The position numbers were made by a program, and so were the translations under genes. Source: Rutstroemia sp. NJR-2017a BVV2 (Eukaryota > Ascomycota > Leotiomycetes > Helotiales > Rutstroemiaceae). From it: a stretch of 64,000 bases of DNA. Positions within the stretch are counted from its first letter, which is position 1. Every line of letters begins with the position of its first letter. The stretch is from the NCBI GenBank assembly GCA_002946415.1, contig NJPS01000013.1:930001-994000 (forward strand). Direction: 5' to 3'. The notes under the pieces were generated by a model. It made no database searches. It was given only the letters and a program-made list of their open reading frames with translations, and was not told the DNA's origin. Shown piece after piece: positions 10,405 to 22,627 of the stretch.

Positions 10405-13400
10405 GTGTGCGAGCATAGACTGCACTGCAGTTCCCAAATTTTCCTTTGCCTCATGCAGGTGGTGGCCATGATAAAGGAGGGATTAAACGTGTATGGGGGT
10501 TAAGGTACTAAGTAATCAAGCAAGCCAGCCAAGGTCTGACAGAATAATGAGACCCGCAAACCATGAGCATCTAGGTGGTGGGTATGCCGGGAAAGTGTTG
10601 CAGGGAAGTGGAAACGACTTCACAGGTGCATGCATTTCCCCAAATCCCGGTCAGAATGCGACCTACTAGGTGTCTTTTGGAAGGACGAAAGAAGGAAATC
10701 TTGAGAGAGACAAAGTTCAGACATCTGGAGGGTTCTGCCTTATCTTCTAGCTCGACGGGATGCGATGAAGCTCTAAAACGGGGTTGGAAAGCTTGGAAGC
10801 TCCAACTGTGTCTACTTCTACGAAGCATGCTACGGAGGCTATGGGAGGCTATAGGAGATGTACCTAGATATGAGATGAGAGGGCTTGAAAGTCCCAGTCT
10901 TTGTGTTGGTAACAATGCAGCACAGCTGGCCCCTCTTTTTGTCTTTTCGGTGAGCTATCACGAATTGAATGTGCCATATACAGTACATGTACAGTAGAGG
11001 CAAGTCCCCCACCTCCCCCCTTCATTCAACCTCTTGAGCCGTACGGCCGCTACCGACCTTTCGGTATATTCCTTTCATGTTTACATGTCTCCTCAGCGTT
11101 CTGCATCTTTCGTAATCTGCTGGATAATTCTTATCGTTCTGTGGGATGCCGACGGCGAAACTGCTTGGTGGTTGGACAGATTGTAAGGTACATCTCAACC
11201 GACAGAGGTAACGGCCGGGTAATGGCAAACACGGGGTTTTGGAGCTCTCCCTGCGGTTTCAAAGGAAAACATTACCGCAATGTGAAAGCTCCTGCAGTTA
11301 GGGACGGCTGAAAATGATCTCTTGCATCACGGGCGGCTCGAGGACCACTTTCACAGCTATATGAAACGGTGACAGAGAGCACTTATCATTTTGTCACCAA
11401 CCCCGTATCCGCTCCTGATCACTGCAACTCTAAAATTGATCTAGAGTATGGGCGCTCGTGTGAGTTTGTTGCATATTTTCTACCTGTCAAGAATATTAAA
11501 GCGTCTAGTTCCTGTGCGGTGGAGCTTCAAGCAAAGGGTCCTAGATAGGTAGCAATTTCTGAAGGTGCCGTACGAAGTGGTACTAAGCTGTCTGTGGCTT
11601 TCGACCAACGGTAAATGCTCGAAAATATGCTATTAGGTATCACCGAAAAACATCTTGCCTAAGGTATGAGGGGTTAACGCGGCAAATATTAACGGCACTG
11701 TCTCGGTCTTTTCTTACAAAGCCCGAAAACCAACATGAAGATCGCTCGTTCTGCAAAGTGCTTGATGTGGGTGGAGGGCTCGGCACAACAACGCGAAAAG
11801 TTCCCGAAGTCTACCTACGAAGTAAGAAGCGGCTGTTCCTGTGAAGTCAGGTACTCGATCAGATTGCTGAGCGTGTAATAAGTGTTCGGATTATCGCACT
11901 TGCGCATGGCGGTGAGAACGGAAGGCGTTCTTTCTCAGTACACAGAACATCGTGCATCCTTTACTGGTGTCGCATATTTCCAATATTTTCGACATCTAGC
12001 CCCATCGTGGAGATTCTTTTTAGATAATGAGTGGATACTCGAGTACAGCCAGAGCTCCGTAGTTATGAACTTATGGGCAATAACAATCAATGATCAACAA
12101 GCAAGCCCTATCTAGCGATAAAGACTTGCCCCGCAAACACTATACCATGCAGAGCTAGATTGTGACCAGCTCCAGAAAAGGTGACCGGTTAAAAATGTCT
12201 CAAGCAAAATATAGGATGCTCTTGCCAGCAAGTGCAGCGAACAATGCATATGCGGGTCCTTTACCATAGCTTTTTGGGACGAGTAAAAGATTGGACGTTT
12301 TTAACCTGTCACTGTTCCGCCGCATGTCCTCAGCCAGTGAACGAGACAGGAGTTTCCCGAAGCTTTGGGTCGTCAACATGACATTGTGTTGAGGTCTCCC
12401 AAAATTTATTCTCATGGGGAAGACCTGCTTGAAAGACCCCCGCCCCTCAGTATGGAACTGCATAATGAATACCCGGGAGGGTTCTGTTGGCTTTGTGCCT
12501 ATGATTGTTCAATATCGATCGACGTGAACCACGCGACCCGCAGTGATCCTTCAATTCTCTAGAATAAAGACAGAAAGGTCAAAACCTTAACGTGCAGTAA
12601 GTCGTGTTCTCAATACTAACAGAGTAGGTGAAAAGTAGTAATAGCTTCCACGCATCCAGCGCTGTTGTATTAGTAAACAAGAGGAGGAAGGAGATAGCTG
12701 AGACAATCCCATCGCGACGTCAAACTGCGGACCACATTCGGACAATCGATGTCATACTTCATAAGTAGTCATTTGCCTATGGATACGTACGATGGGAGTC
12801 TCTATCTATTGCTGTCTCAAAAACACGCGCACAAGGAGTAAAATGAACCACGTCAAAGATCTTCCGGAACGGGACATAGCACGGTAAGGGACCTTCCCAT
12901 ACGCAGGATCGGCATGGGCTGCAGCTGGCTCGTGCTTGTTGATCTCAATTGAGTTACTGATGAACTCCTGAGCCATATCTGGACTTCCAAATTCCAGCCG
13001 TAGGTCGCTGCAGCAAAAGTATCAGCATTGGGCAGACATTAGACGAAAAGTCCTAGAGGCCTGTCGCTCGTACGGCGGGGGGCGTAAAATTTTCTCTTCT
13101 ATGGTCCGAAAATTTTCTATGGGATTTTGAACTCGCCGCCACTGTCTTGCAGCGCGTGGTTTGGTTAGCAGATCACCAATGTAAACACTCACATGCTGAA
13201 TAAAAATTTGAAGATTATTACTGATTCATGATGATCGATCATAGCGTGGTAGCTGACTCGCAGTATTAGTCACCTAATTGCGGCCTTAGGCATACATCCC
13301 ACTTCGTCGTTATCGATAATGAAATCTTCAGAATTGCCATTCACAACGACACTCAACACTGTTATCTGCGCCTTCCTTTGGGAGAACTGCCCTCCCACAT

Positions 13401-13495
13401 ACCAGCGTCTAGCAATTTAATCCAATCTAAAACAGCAGACAGACGGCTGCTCCTCATTACTCCTTCAGCCCACAGACCACGTCACCTCACTCAAC

Positions 13496-14287
13496 ATGTC
13501 GATTAGCACGGAGATACAAAATGCGAATCCTACGATTTTAAGTGTGTCTGAAATACATCGCCGAAGAGAGAGGCGCAAGGCCCGGGATTTCTCTACCAAG
13601 AAGCAAGGGATACAAAGTATTCTAATGGCCAAACCAAGTTACGCCATGGATCCCTTCTACATGTCAGACTTCTCTGATGCGGAATCTGACGACTCTACTG
13701 TAGAGCCGATAGATGAACAAGAAATTTATGGTATATACTCTCCTTCTTTATTCACTCAAGCCTTCCATACTTGAACAACATGGCGCGTGCTCTATGTTGC
13801 ATAGTCACATTTTCTGGCTGTCCAGTAGGCACGATTGTTCTGGTTGTATCATATTGAGCTCTCAGCAATGACCACTAGTGCCCCGTCACCTCGCTGACGC
13901 TTTACAGACTTGATTGCGCCAATATCTGATCCCGAACATCCCCTTTCGTTGGAGTCACTCGGAGTAGTCAAGCTCGAAGATGTACATCTTGTTTCGCCCC
14001 CGGACCTCACCAACCCTGCTGCCCTTTCGCGTGTCCTCGTTGAGTTAACACCTACGGTGTCTCATTGTTCCTTAGCGACTGTCATCGGACTAGGCGTCCG
14101 AGTACGTTTGGAACAAGCTTTACCACCAAGTTACCGTGTGGAAGTCAAGATCAAGAAGGATACACACAGCCAAGCAGCCGAGGTCAATAAACAACTTGCG
14201 GACAAGGAACGTGTTGCAGCTGCCCTTGAAAACGCAAATCTCATGAAGCTCCTGCGGAAGATGATGAAAACTTGTTTGGACGAGTGA
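13496..14287 (+). CDS. CIA2: Cia2/MIP18 family cytosolic Fe-S cluster targeting protein
   Basis: Exons 13496..13730 and 13908..14287 (intron 177 nt, phase 1), 204 aa. The join restores EIYDLIAPISDPEHP, the conserved opening of the MIP18 (DUF59) domain. It is followed by SLESLGVVKLEDVHL, VELTPTVSHCSLATVIGLG with the conserved reactive cysteine, and LADKERVAAALEN near the C-terminus. The N-terminal 70 residues are basic then acidic (FSDAESDDSTVEP) and variable in the family. Cia2 works with Cia1 and Met18/MMS19 to pass 4Fe-4S clusters to cytosolic and nuclear proteins such as DNA polymerases and helicases. The intron is longer than most in this window. Confidence 0.95.
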
Positions 14288-16757
14288 TGTTCTATTACCC
14301 GAATATCGATGTTACGAAGACTCACCTACTCGGTCGTCATTCTTCCGTCGAACTATCCACGGTAAAGCCTCTCTACCTATTGCCAAAGACAGGTTCATCT
14401 CACGTCTCAGACATCACCCAGATTAGACCATGCCTCGGTCCTGTCTAGGAAAGCTTAGGCACGTGTCGTCGTTATGAAATCCAACGGCCCAGTCACAGCC
14501 AAGTGCTTCGATATTGCTTGCCATTTTGTGCATTGTCCACACGTGTCGTACCGTAGGACTTGAGCGAAGGATCCCGTCGAAAACTACTGAGCGGAAAATT
14601 GTATTTTGATAAGATCGCCATCCAAGCGAGGCACTCTTGGTAGATTAATTAAAATTACCAATACCAAAGCTGCTACAGTATTAGCATCGTTTGTTCCCAC
14701 ATGTCGAAATCGCCCTTGCCCCTGATAAATCATCCACTCTGCCGGGGTAAGCGACTATCGTATATCGACCCATCATATCCAATCAAAGCCTACCTTCTGT
14801 GGGCTTCCAGATCCCCACAACGCACACCCAGTCAGGCTACCCGAGTTTTCCCATCCCCTCAAACTCCAACCATCTCCACTTCAACTCATTACGAAGGACC
14901 TCCTTTTGAAGTTCAACTTTCGTCAATTCCCAACCACCTCCCACATCTGCGAGTGCAACGTACTTGTGGCTTTGGGCGCCATATGGCTTACGTAGCCCCT
15001 GGCCTCCCTCTTTCCTTTCACGGTTGCTGTTTAGGATTCACAAATCTTCCCACACATGGAAGAAGTAACCTGCACGACATCCAGTCAAGGTCGATTGTTA
15101 CTTAAACCAGGATTTGCTTCAATCTATGCCCCCAGCCTGAGATAAGCATAAGTAAATCCTACTCAGAACGATCTAGAACAATTCCATCATACGTGGTAAA
15201 TACAAGTAACTGTTGCTTTGTTCTTGGCACCTTTTTTCTAGCGCCACCGGTGATCTTCCAGGGACTCTTCTCTCAGGAGCAAACTACCACTGCCCTACCA
15301 CTGGCTACCAGCATCTTTCAAAAGAAAATATGGCGGAGCAGAAACAGGCAGTTCTACGATCTACATCTCTTTCCTCTTTCCTTTTTCTCTCACCCCCCAA
15401 CGACACAGAATGGCCTATCTCTACGCCCAAATTCTAATCCAACAGACTTCAGACGATGGCAAAAGGATCACTCATGTAATTCCTCAAAGAGGAAAATCTC
15501 CATTTCTCCAGAAAATTCTCTGCTCGGTCCTACCCTCGACGATCAACTACATTGGCTGCTATTAGCATTTTGCTCTCTCCATCAGCCCACAATTTTTAAC
15601 TTCAGGCTATTACCCCAACTTCCAGTCGTAGTCCCTTGATCCCGAAAGGCTCCTAGACTACCTGTTGGGCACCGCCTCTATCGATGGCAGAGTAGCAAAA
15701 CCTGGAGCTACACAATACTGTAGCCTTCCGGCACGTATCTAGAAAGTAATAGCGCATCGCATCCCTTATCAACAGTGTGCATATCGGTAAGACCGAGCCG
15801 CATAAATCTCTCGATTGCAACCCTTCCACTCATCCTTCCTTCCGTTCCATCTATGGCTGTCTGTCACCCAACATACCGAATTGTTTGCTCACCGGACAAG
15901 GTCGCTGCACGAAGGAACCACACACGGAACATTATTTACCCTACCCCCTTGCGCTTCGGGTCAACCAAACAATGCATGATCACGAATAGGTGGTGTGATA
16001 AACATCCAAATACCAAACACGTACAATAATCTCTCCAGGTATATACATCCAATTAATACAATTTTTCTACATAATATGCGCGACCCTCAACTACGTAATT
16101 GCACTAAAGAAGAAGTCCTACCACACAAAAAGAATCATACCACTCTCACTGATTTGTAAAGATGACAATGCATTTTCCGTCCACATAGCTTGTAACCTCT
16201 ACCCTACGCAATCGGTTTATACTTCCCACCGTTTCAGTTGATGTGAATGCCAAGACGTAGCGTGCGTCTTCCTTTTCCTTACGGGTATCGGAACTCCTAT
16301 CTGGCGTTCGACAAACATGGCTTGGCTTGGCTGAGGTGCAGTGATTGGGAGAAATGCATCTATCTCATGCATGCAACCAACCTACCTGCCCACAACCGGC
16401 CAACCATCCAGCCTGCGCACATGCGCAGACAACATCAATACAGATACCGCGGTTAAAAAAAATACCAAAGATACAAGTGTTTGATTCATTTATTGTGTTG
16501 TATCTGTGTATATACACGGAAAAATTACTTGGGTTTTGATTTGATTTATTCGAGACCGAAACGCCGCCAGCTGATACGATACTCTTAGATGTCTTGGAAT
16601 ATAGATGAGTAAGTAGGAGAACAAACTGCTCACTCGTGTAATGAAGTCCTTGTACCTAAGATTCAAGCCCCAGTAACTCCAAGAAATGATTGATTGATCG
16701 ATCTATTAACCCCCTTCACATTCTCACACCATTGACGCGTGGTCTCTATGCATGCGT
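14288..16757. other. Convergent intergenic region CIA2 / SNU114
   Basis: 2.5 kb with no gene that I can support. The ORFs at 14701-15105 and 15193-15639 are Pro/Ser/Leu-rich, lack domains and probably arise by chance. Long for a convergent spacer. An unrecognised non-coding RNA cannot be excluded. Confidence 0.45.
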
Positions 16758-19700
16758 TTAGCCGTCCAGAATGCCAGTTTCCTTCAAGCTGGCAAAGAGC
16801 TCTGGCTCAAGGAACTTAGCTACGCTGACATCCTCACTCAGACCCTTTCTCCTTCTCGTCTTGAGGACGAAATCGCGAGCAGTGGCCTGCGCGCTTGCCG
16901 GCTCAAGCGGCCTAAGAATGACGTCTTTATCAAGCGGATCACCAGGGACGATGGACCAGCGATCAAAGACGAGGGACACGGTAGCTTGGCCTTGGGTGTG
17001 GATTCGAAGATCCGTCTCGAAGCCGAACGAGTCGATAACGGGGATAAGGCCACTAACGCGGTAGAGTGGTGTGCCGGCGATAGGGCCATCAGCAAGGACG
17101 TGACCGCGACGACGAGCGAGAACAGTGTACAGCGAGGTAACGGAATCTGCAGGTCCGGTCATGGAACAGGAGTAGACGGGCTCCATTAATCTTGGAGAGG
17201 CCATTAGGAAGGAAGAATAGCATGCCCGTCGGGAAGTGGGAATAATCTGTCCCCCACCCCGGAAAATCGCCTCGGGAGCCAATATTACGTCCGTTATCTT
17301 GAATTTGCTGTTGCGGATAGCTGCAAGGGGTTTGTTAGCCACTAGTCGTAGAAATGACCAACGAAAATTACTGTAGCCTGGGTCTCTGTGCTTGGAAGCG
17401 GAGGTTGCCATAGCGCTTGCCATGGCTTGCATGAACAAGACCTCAAAAACATAATGATGGGGCGTGTGGGGGAAGGGGGATAGCTTACGTTCTTCGCACA
17501 GTGGACCTTCACGGGCAGCCCAGCTAAAACCCTGTCGAATAGTATCCCGAACGCTAAGCAGCAACTTTTTATCCACCTGTTGTTGTAGATCAGTCAGCAT
17601 AAAAGGGCCGAATAATTCCGTTTTGTGTGCAACAACGGTTATTAGCCTGTGTAGGGGAATTGAATAGTACTTGCCTCTGATGGAATGGTATCATCCTGTA
17701 GAATATTTGGTCCCAAGTCGTCGGGTCCAAAAGCCCAAATGCTTCTAGAAGCCAATAAATCCCATCCGTAGTTTTCTTCGAAATACTTTCCAATGACACG
17801 AGGAGGGCTCTTGATGCTGACCTTTCCGCTTTCGATATCCTCAGCAATTCCTTGATCGAGAGGTTCCGCCACCATCGTGATTTTGTTCTTTTTGTTTGGT
17901 GTTTGGGCATAGCATTTGATAGCTGATGTCTCAACAACTGTCTCACAGAATCGTGTGACAGGATCTGACACCTTGATTTCCATCTCCGCATATAATCGTC
18001 TGAGATCATGCAGGACGCAGTCCATGTAGAGTTCCCCAGTCCCTAGAATGACGTGTTCTCCGGATTCTTCAACCTTGGTAGTGATAAGAGGGTAGCTTTT
18101 GTTGACTTTTCTCAAGCCATCCAACATCTTAGGAAGCTCGGAAGGGTTGATTGGCTCCACTGCAACCTTGAATACCGACTCGGTGAAATGAGTTATAGGT
18201 TTGAAGATGTACGCCTCCTCCTCGTCTGGTAGTACGAGCGGTACAATGGTTGCAGATTTGACGATTGAATTGTCCACACCTCCGAGAAGAACCCAATTGC
18301 CGGCAGGTACGCCATCTGTAGGGATGTTGTACCGCGTTTCAGCAATCCACACATCAGAAATAGTTGCGACGCTCATGTCTTCTTCATCATCGATTGAATA
18401 GCCTTCACCCAGTACTCTCACTTGAGTACCGGCCCGTGCAATACCACTCAATACCCTCCCAAACGAATAGAAGCCAGCTGCGTCACTTGTGTTGAGGAGT
18501 TTAGATATTTGAATAACCAGAGGGCCATCTTGATCGCATGCTTTCATAGCCGCTGCAACCTTCGTATCCAACGGACCGGTATAGTAACGTTCTAACTTCT
18601 TCTCTGCAGCTTCAACAGGGGATGGGATGTGCTGAACAACCATATCAACAAACCCGGAAGACGGGCCAAAAAATTGTTGACAAACCAACTTCAGCAGAAC
18701 ATTGGCATCCATTTTGTATTGTGACGGCTTAAGATAGATCCCAAGCGTCTCGAGAGTGTCCTTCAAGTCTTCTGGGCTCTCACTAATGGTGTGGGAGTAC
18801 AATTTGTAGATTGGCTCGAGGATGAAGTTGACGAAGGAGCGTTTCGACCTCTCCTCAACACCCTTTCGTGTAAATGATCTCCTCGAGGGGTTGTAGAAGA
18901 TATCACCCCATAGTCGTCGAGCAAACTCATGCGCATTAATGCCACTCTCCTCATTGTTCATTCCTGGTCCGCGTTTCTTACTTGGTGCGTAAGTGTCCGC
19001 ATACATCTTTGCGAAAGATTGTAATGTAAAACACCATCCCATACTTGTGCATGCAAAGAGAACGTTGCCCTTCTCAGGACTGAGTCGACGACTCTCTCCT
19101 TGGCCAGGTAAAGTCGCCTCAATCACAGTATTGACTTCCTCAACGACATGCTTCAACTTGAAATAAGCGTCCGTAGGGGGCAACTTGAGCTCTAAGATTA
19201 GACGATCCATCTTATTGACAACAAGGGTCATGGGCAGACCTTCAAGAACGGCGTGTCGGATAATCTGTTCCGTATTGACTTGAACTCCTTCAACAACGTC
19301 CACTACAAGAACCACCCCATCCACAAGCCGTAATGAGGATGCAACTTCATCTACAAAGTTCACATGTCCTGGCGTATCGAGGATGTTCAAAAGATGCGAC
19401 TTTCCTTTCGTACTTTGGAGAACTAAACTCATTGGTGCCGATTTTATGGATAGTCCTCGCTCTCGTTCCACAACGTGAATATCTGTGTAGCGCAATTGCT
19501 CGTCCTTCTTCTTTCCCGTCTTTTTATCCAATCGATCCGTGATATCGTGGGTCTCGAGTACTAACATATCCATGAAAGCCGTTTTACCGTGGTGTAGATG
19601 CCCGGCAAACGCGATGTTCCTAATCTGATCCGGAAAGTTCATGAGATCCGTCATGAAACTTCGATCGAAGTGGACTGGTGGCAGGTCTGCCTCTTGTATG

Positions 19701-20121
19701 TTGAATTTCTTCTGCTCAACGGGTGCAATGATGGGTTGAGTGAGCGGTTGCGCATCTTCTTCCTGTACCATGGTTTCGACATCTTCTCCGTATACCTGCT
19801 GTGCTGTGGGATAATACTGTTTGTCTTCGTGCAAGATCACAGCATTCGATGGCCCTTCATCTACGTCCAAACGTCAGCACGCATATTCCATTTGGTATGA
19901 AAACAGAACCTACCATCAAGATCCATCAACTCTTGCCCCGTAACCTCTGCCTCCTCTTCTGGATACTCATCATAAACATATGCGCTAGCCTCATTGCCAT
20001 GCTGGGACTCCTCTTCAGACTCCTCGGCCTCTCCAATGAAATTTCCGAATCTGGAAAATGTTAGTAAGATGCACAGAGTATCAGACAATGCAATCGCTTA
20101 CTCATCATAAAGGTCATCCAT
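16758..20121 (-). CDS. SNU114: Snu114/EFTUD2, U5 snRNP EF-2-like GTPase
   Basis: Five exons (-): 20102..20121, 19914..20050, 17675..19860, 17489..17576 and 16758..17320; 997 aa (human 972, yeast 1008). An acidic N-terminus precedes the GTPase: GHLHHGKT (139-146, P-loop), DTPGH (214-218), NKMD (268-271). EF-2-like domains follow, including the C-terminal blocks [42 protein letters not shown] and [12 protein letters not shown]. Snu114 sits in U5 with Prp8 and Brr2 and controls U4/U6 unwinding and spliceosome disassembly. Two splice oddities: the intron after IPSE needs a GC donor (17577..17674), and the intron after LCEE (17321..17488, 168 nt) is a stop-free multiple of three. Divergent from ERG10. 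Confidence 0.96.
17321..17488 (-). other. Stop-free, 3n intron in SNU114
   Basis: GTAAGC...TTGCAG, 168 nt. It is open through all 56 codons in the reading frame, so retention would insert 56 residues instead of truncating the protein. Removal restores [15 protein letters not shown], which matches the family, so splicing is the expected state. Confidence 0.75.
17577..17674 (-). other. GC-AG intron in SNU114
   Basis: Coding sequence reads IPSE up to 17675 and VDKKLL from 17576. The donor is GAG|GCAAGT, which has the strong flanking consensus typical of GC introns, and the acceptor is CAACAACAG. The nearby GTACTA at 17670 as donor would put the next exon out of frame and hit TAA within three codons. 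Confidence 0.85.
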
Positions 20122-20803
20122 CGTGAAGCGTAATTACTGGCGAATTCGAAGATCTATGAAAAATTGCGCCCGCAACTACCTAGCCTTCACTGCCTCGCGT
20201 CGAAAACTGAGTTTCGCGACGGGAATTTTCTTCATCACGTGATCTCAGCCTCGTCAAGCTCAAGCACTAAAATTCTGCTGTCCAATCAGGTATGCAGCGC
20301 GGATTTGTGCATATGAATCTCCCGACTTTCGGAGACCTTGACTTGTTGTCGGTACTCGCTTAGGCCTACCTTTTCGCCATTTTCTCTGAACTTTGAAGAT
20401 ACAATGAGGGATCGCCTAAGCGAACACCGATAGCTCCCAAGGGCAGAAAAAGTGGCTGATTCAGCACTAAACCCTTAATTCTTCAAACTCAGCTAGATAT
20501 ATAACCCAAAATCGGTGAAGACATGCTAATAGTGAATTACTTAAAGTGTTTGGTTTTATTGCCGAATAGTATGTTGAGATATATCTCAATCGGCCAGTTT
20601 TCAGGGAGGGAATAAGGTTAGTCGCAAGGGTCCTCAAAGCCGACAGAGGGGCAAACTAGCTCTATTTGAGTAAGCTTATTCACCGCCTACAGAATTTCTA
20701 TAAACTGTGTCTCCTATAAGTTCTTTGTTGAGGACTGATTCTCCTCCTATTCTTCAATTTCTTGAAAACTTCATACTATCAAGTCTTTTCATCTTCATCA
20801 AAC
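20122..20803. promoter_or_regulatory. Divergent promoter region SNU114 / ERG10
   Basis: 682 bp between two divergent housekeeping genes. Contains the perfect palindrome ATCACGTGAT at 20234-20243 (see separate entry). The ERG10-proximal half is AT-rich and has pyrimidine tracts just before the ATG. Confidence 0.55.
20234..20243. promoter_or_regulatory. CACGTG palindrome (bHLH/Cbf1-type site)
   Basis: ATCACGTGAT, 113-122 bp upstream of the SNU114 ATG. TCACGTGA is the classic Cbf1/CDEI core in fungi. Function here is inferred from sequence only. Confidence 0.45.
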
Positions 20804-22180
<1,377 letters not shown>

Positions 22181-22627
22181 GATCTTTTTACAAACCTTCT
22201 TGATGGTTCGGACTTTAATGGGTTGAGAATTGGAGTACAAACGGCATGAGCGATGAAGCTTAGTATATCCAACATTGATGAGAACTGTTAGATAAAGAGC
22301 AATGATAATACCCATTTCCAATAATGTCTTTGCACACGTATTCAATTATCACCAATTCCGCACTCATCGAGCTTTTGCGGTCAACAATTAGCTCGTACAT
22401 ACTTAGTTAGACGGAGGAGCTCCGTTTCGGAGGCCGAGGGTGGGCACACCAAGAGCGCAGCCTTGCATACACGCTAGGCCAGATGTGTAATAGTACGATA
22501 AGGCCCTGGCTGAAAAAAGTTCGCGATAAGTGAAATCGGCGAAAAAAAGTTCTGGAGCCTCAATCTGAGTTGCTTGTGTGTATGTCGCCGTCGAGAGGAT
22601 TCTGATTCGAGCCATTCTATAATCACA
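22181..22627. promoter_or_regulatory. Intergenic, ERG10 3' end / KRE33 promoter
   Basis: 447 bp between tandem genes. About 75-115 bp before the KRE33 ATG the element GAAAAAAGTTC occurs twice (22512-22522; 22541-22552, one extra A). It could be a promoter element of this ribosome-biogenesis gene. Confidence 0.4.

Larger units (their letters stand above)
9281..13495. other. Gene-poor 4.2-kb interval
   Basis: Lies upstream of both the transcription factor (-) and CIA2 (+). Both promoters and leaders should be here. Open frames are short (at most 140 codons, 10575-10997) and have no coding character that I can recognise. It holds a TGCTGG-type repeat (10075-10125) and a three-copy 8-bp tandem (10381-10404). 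Confidence 0.5.

Noticed and set aside
10575..10997. 140-codon plus-strand ORF
   Set aside because: No recognisable motif, no conserved-looking blocks and overlapping antisense ORF of similar length; treated as chance.
15193..15639. 148-codon plus-strand ORF
   Set aside because: Ser/Phe/Pro-rich, no domain, in a convergent spacer; likely chance.
17662..17676. GT donor (GTACTA) for the third SNU114 intron
   Set aside because: Joining it to the conserved acceptor shifts frame and gives TAA within three codons; the GC donor 4 nt away restores the conserved protein.
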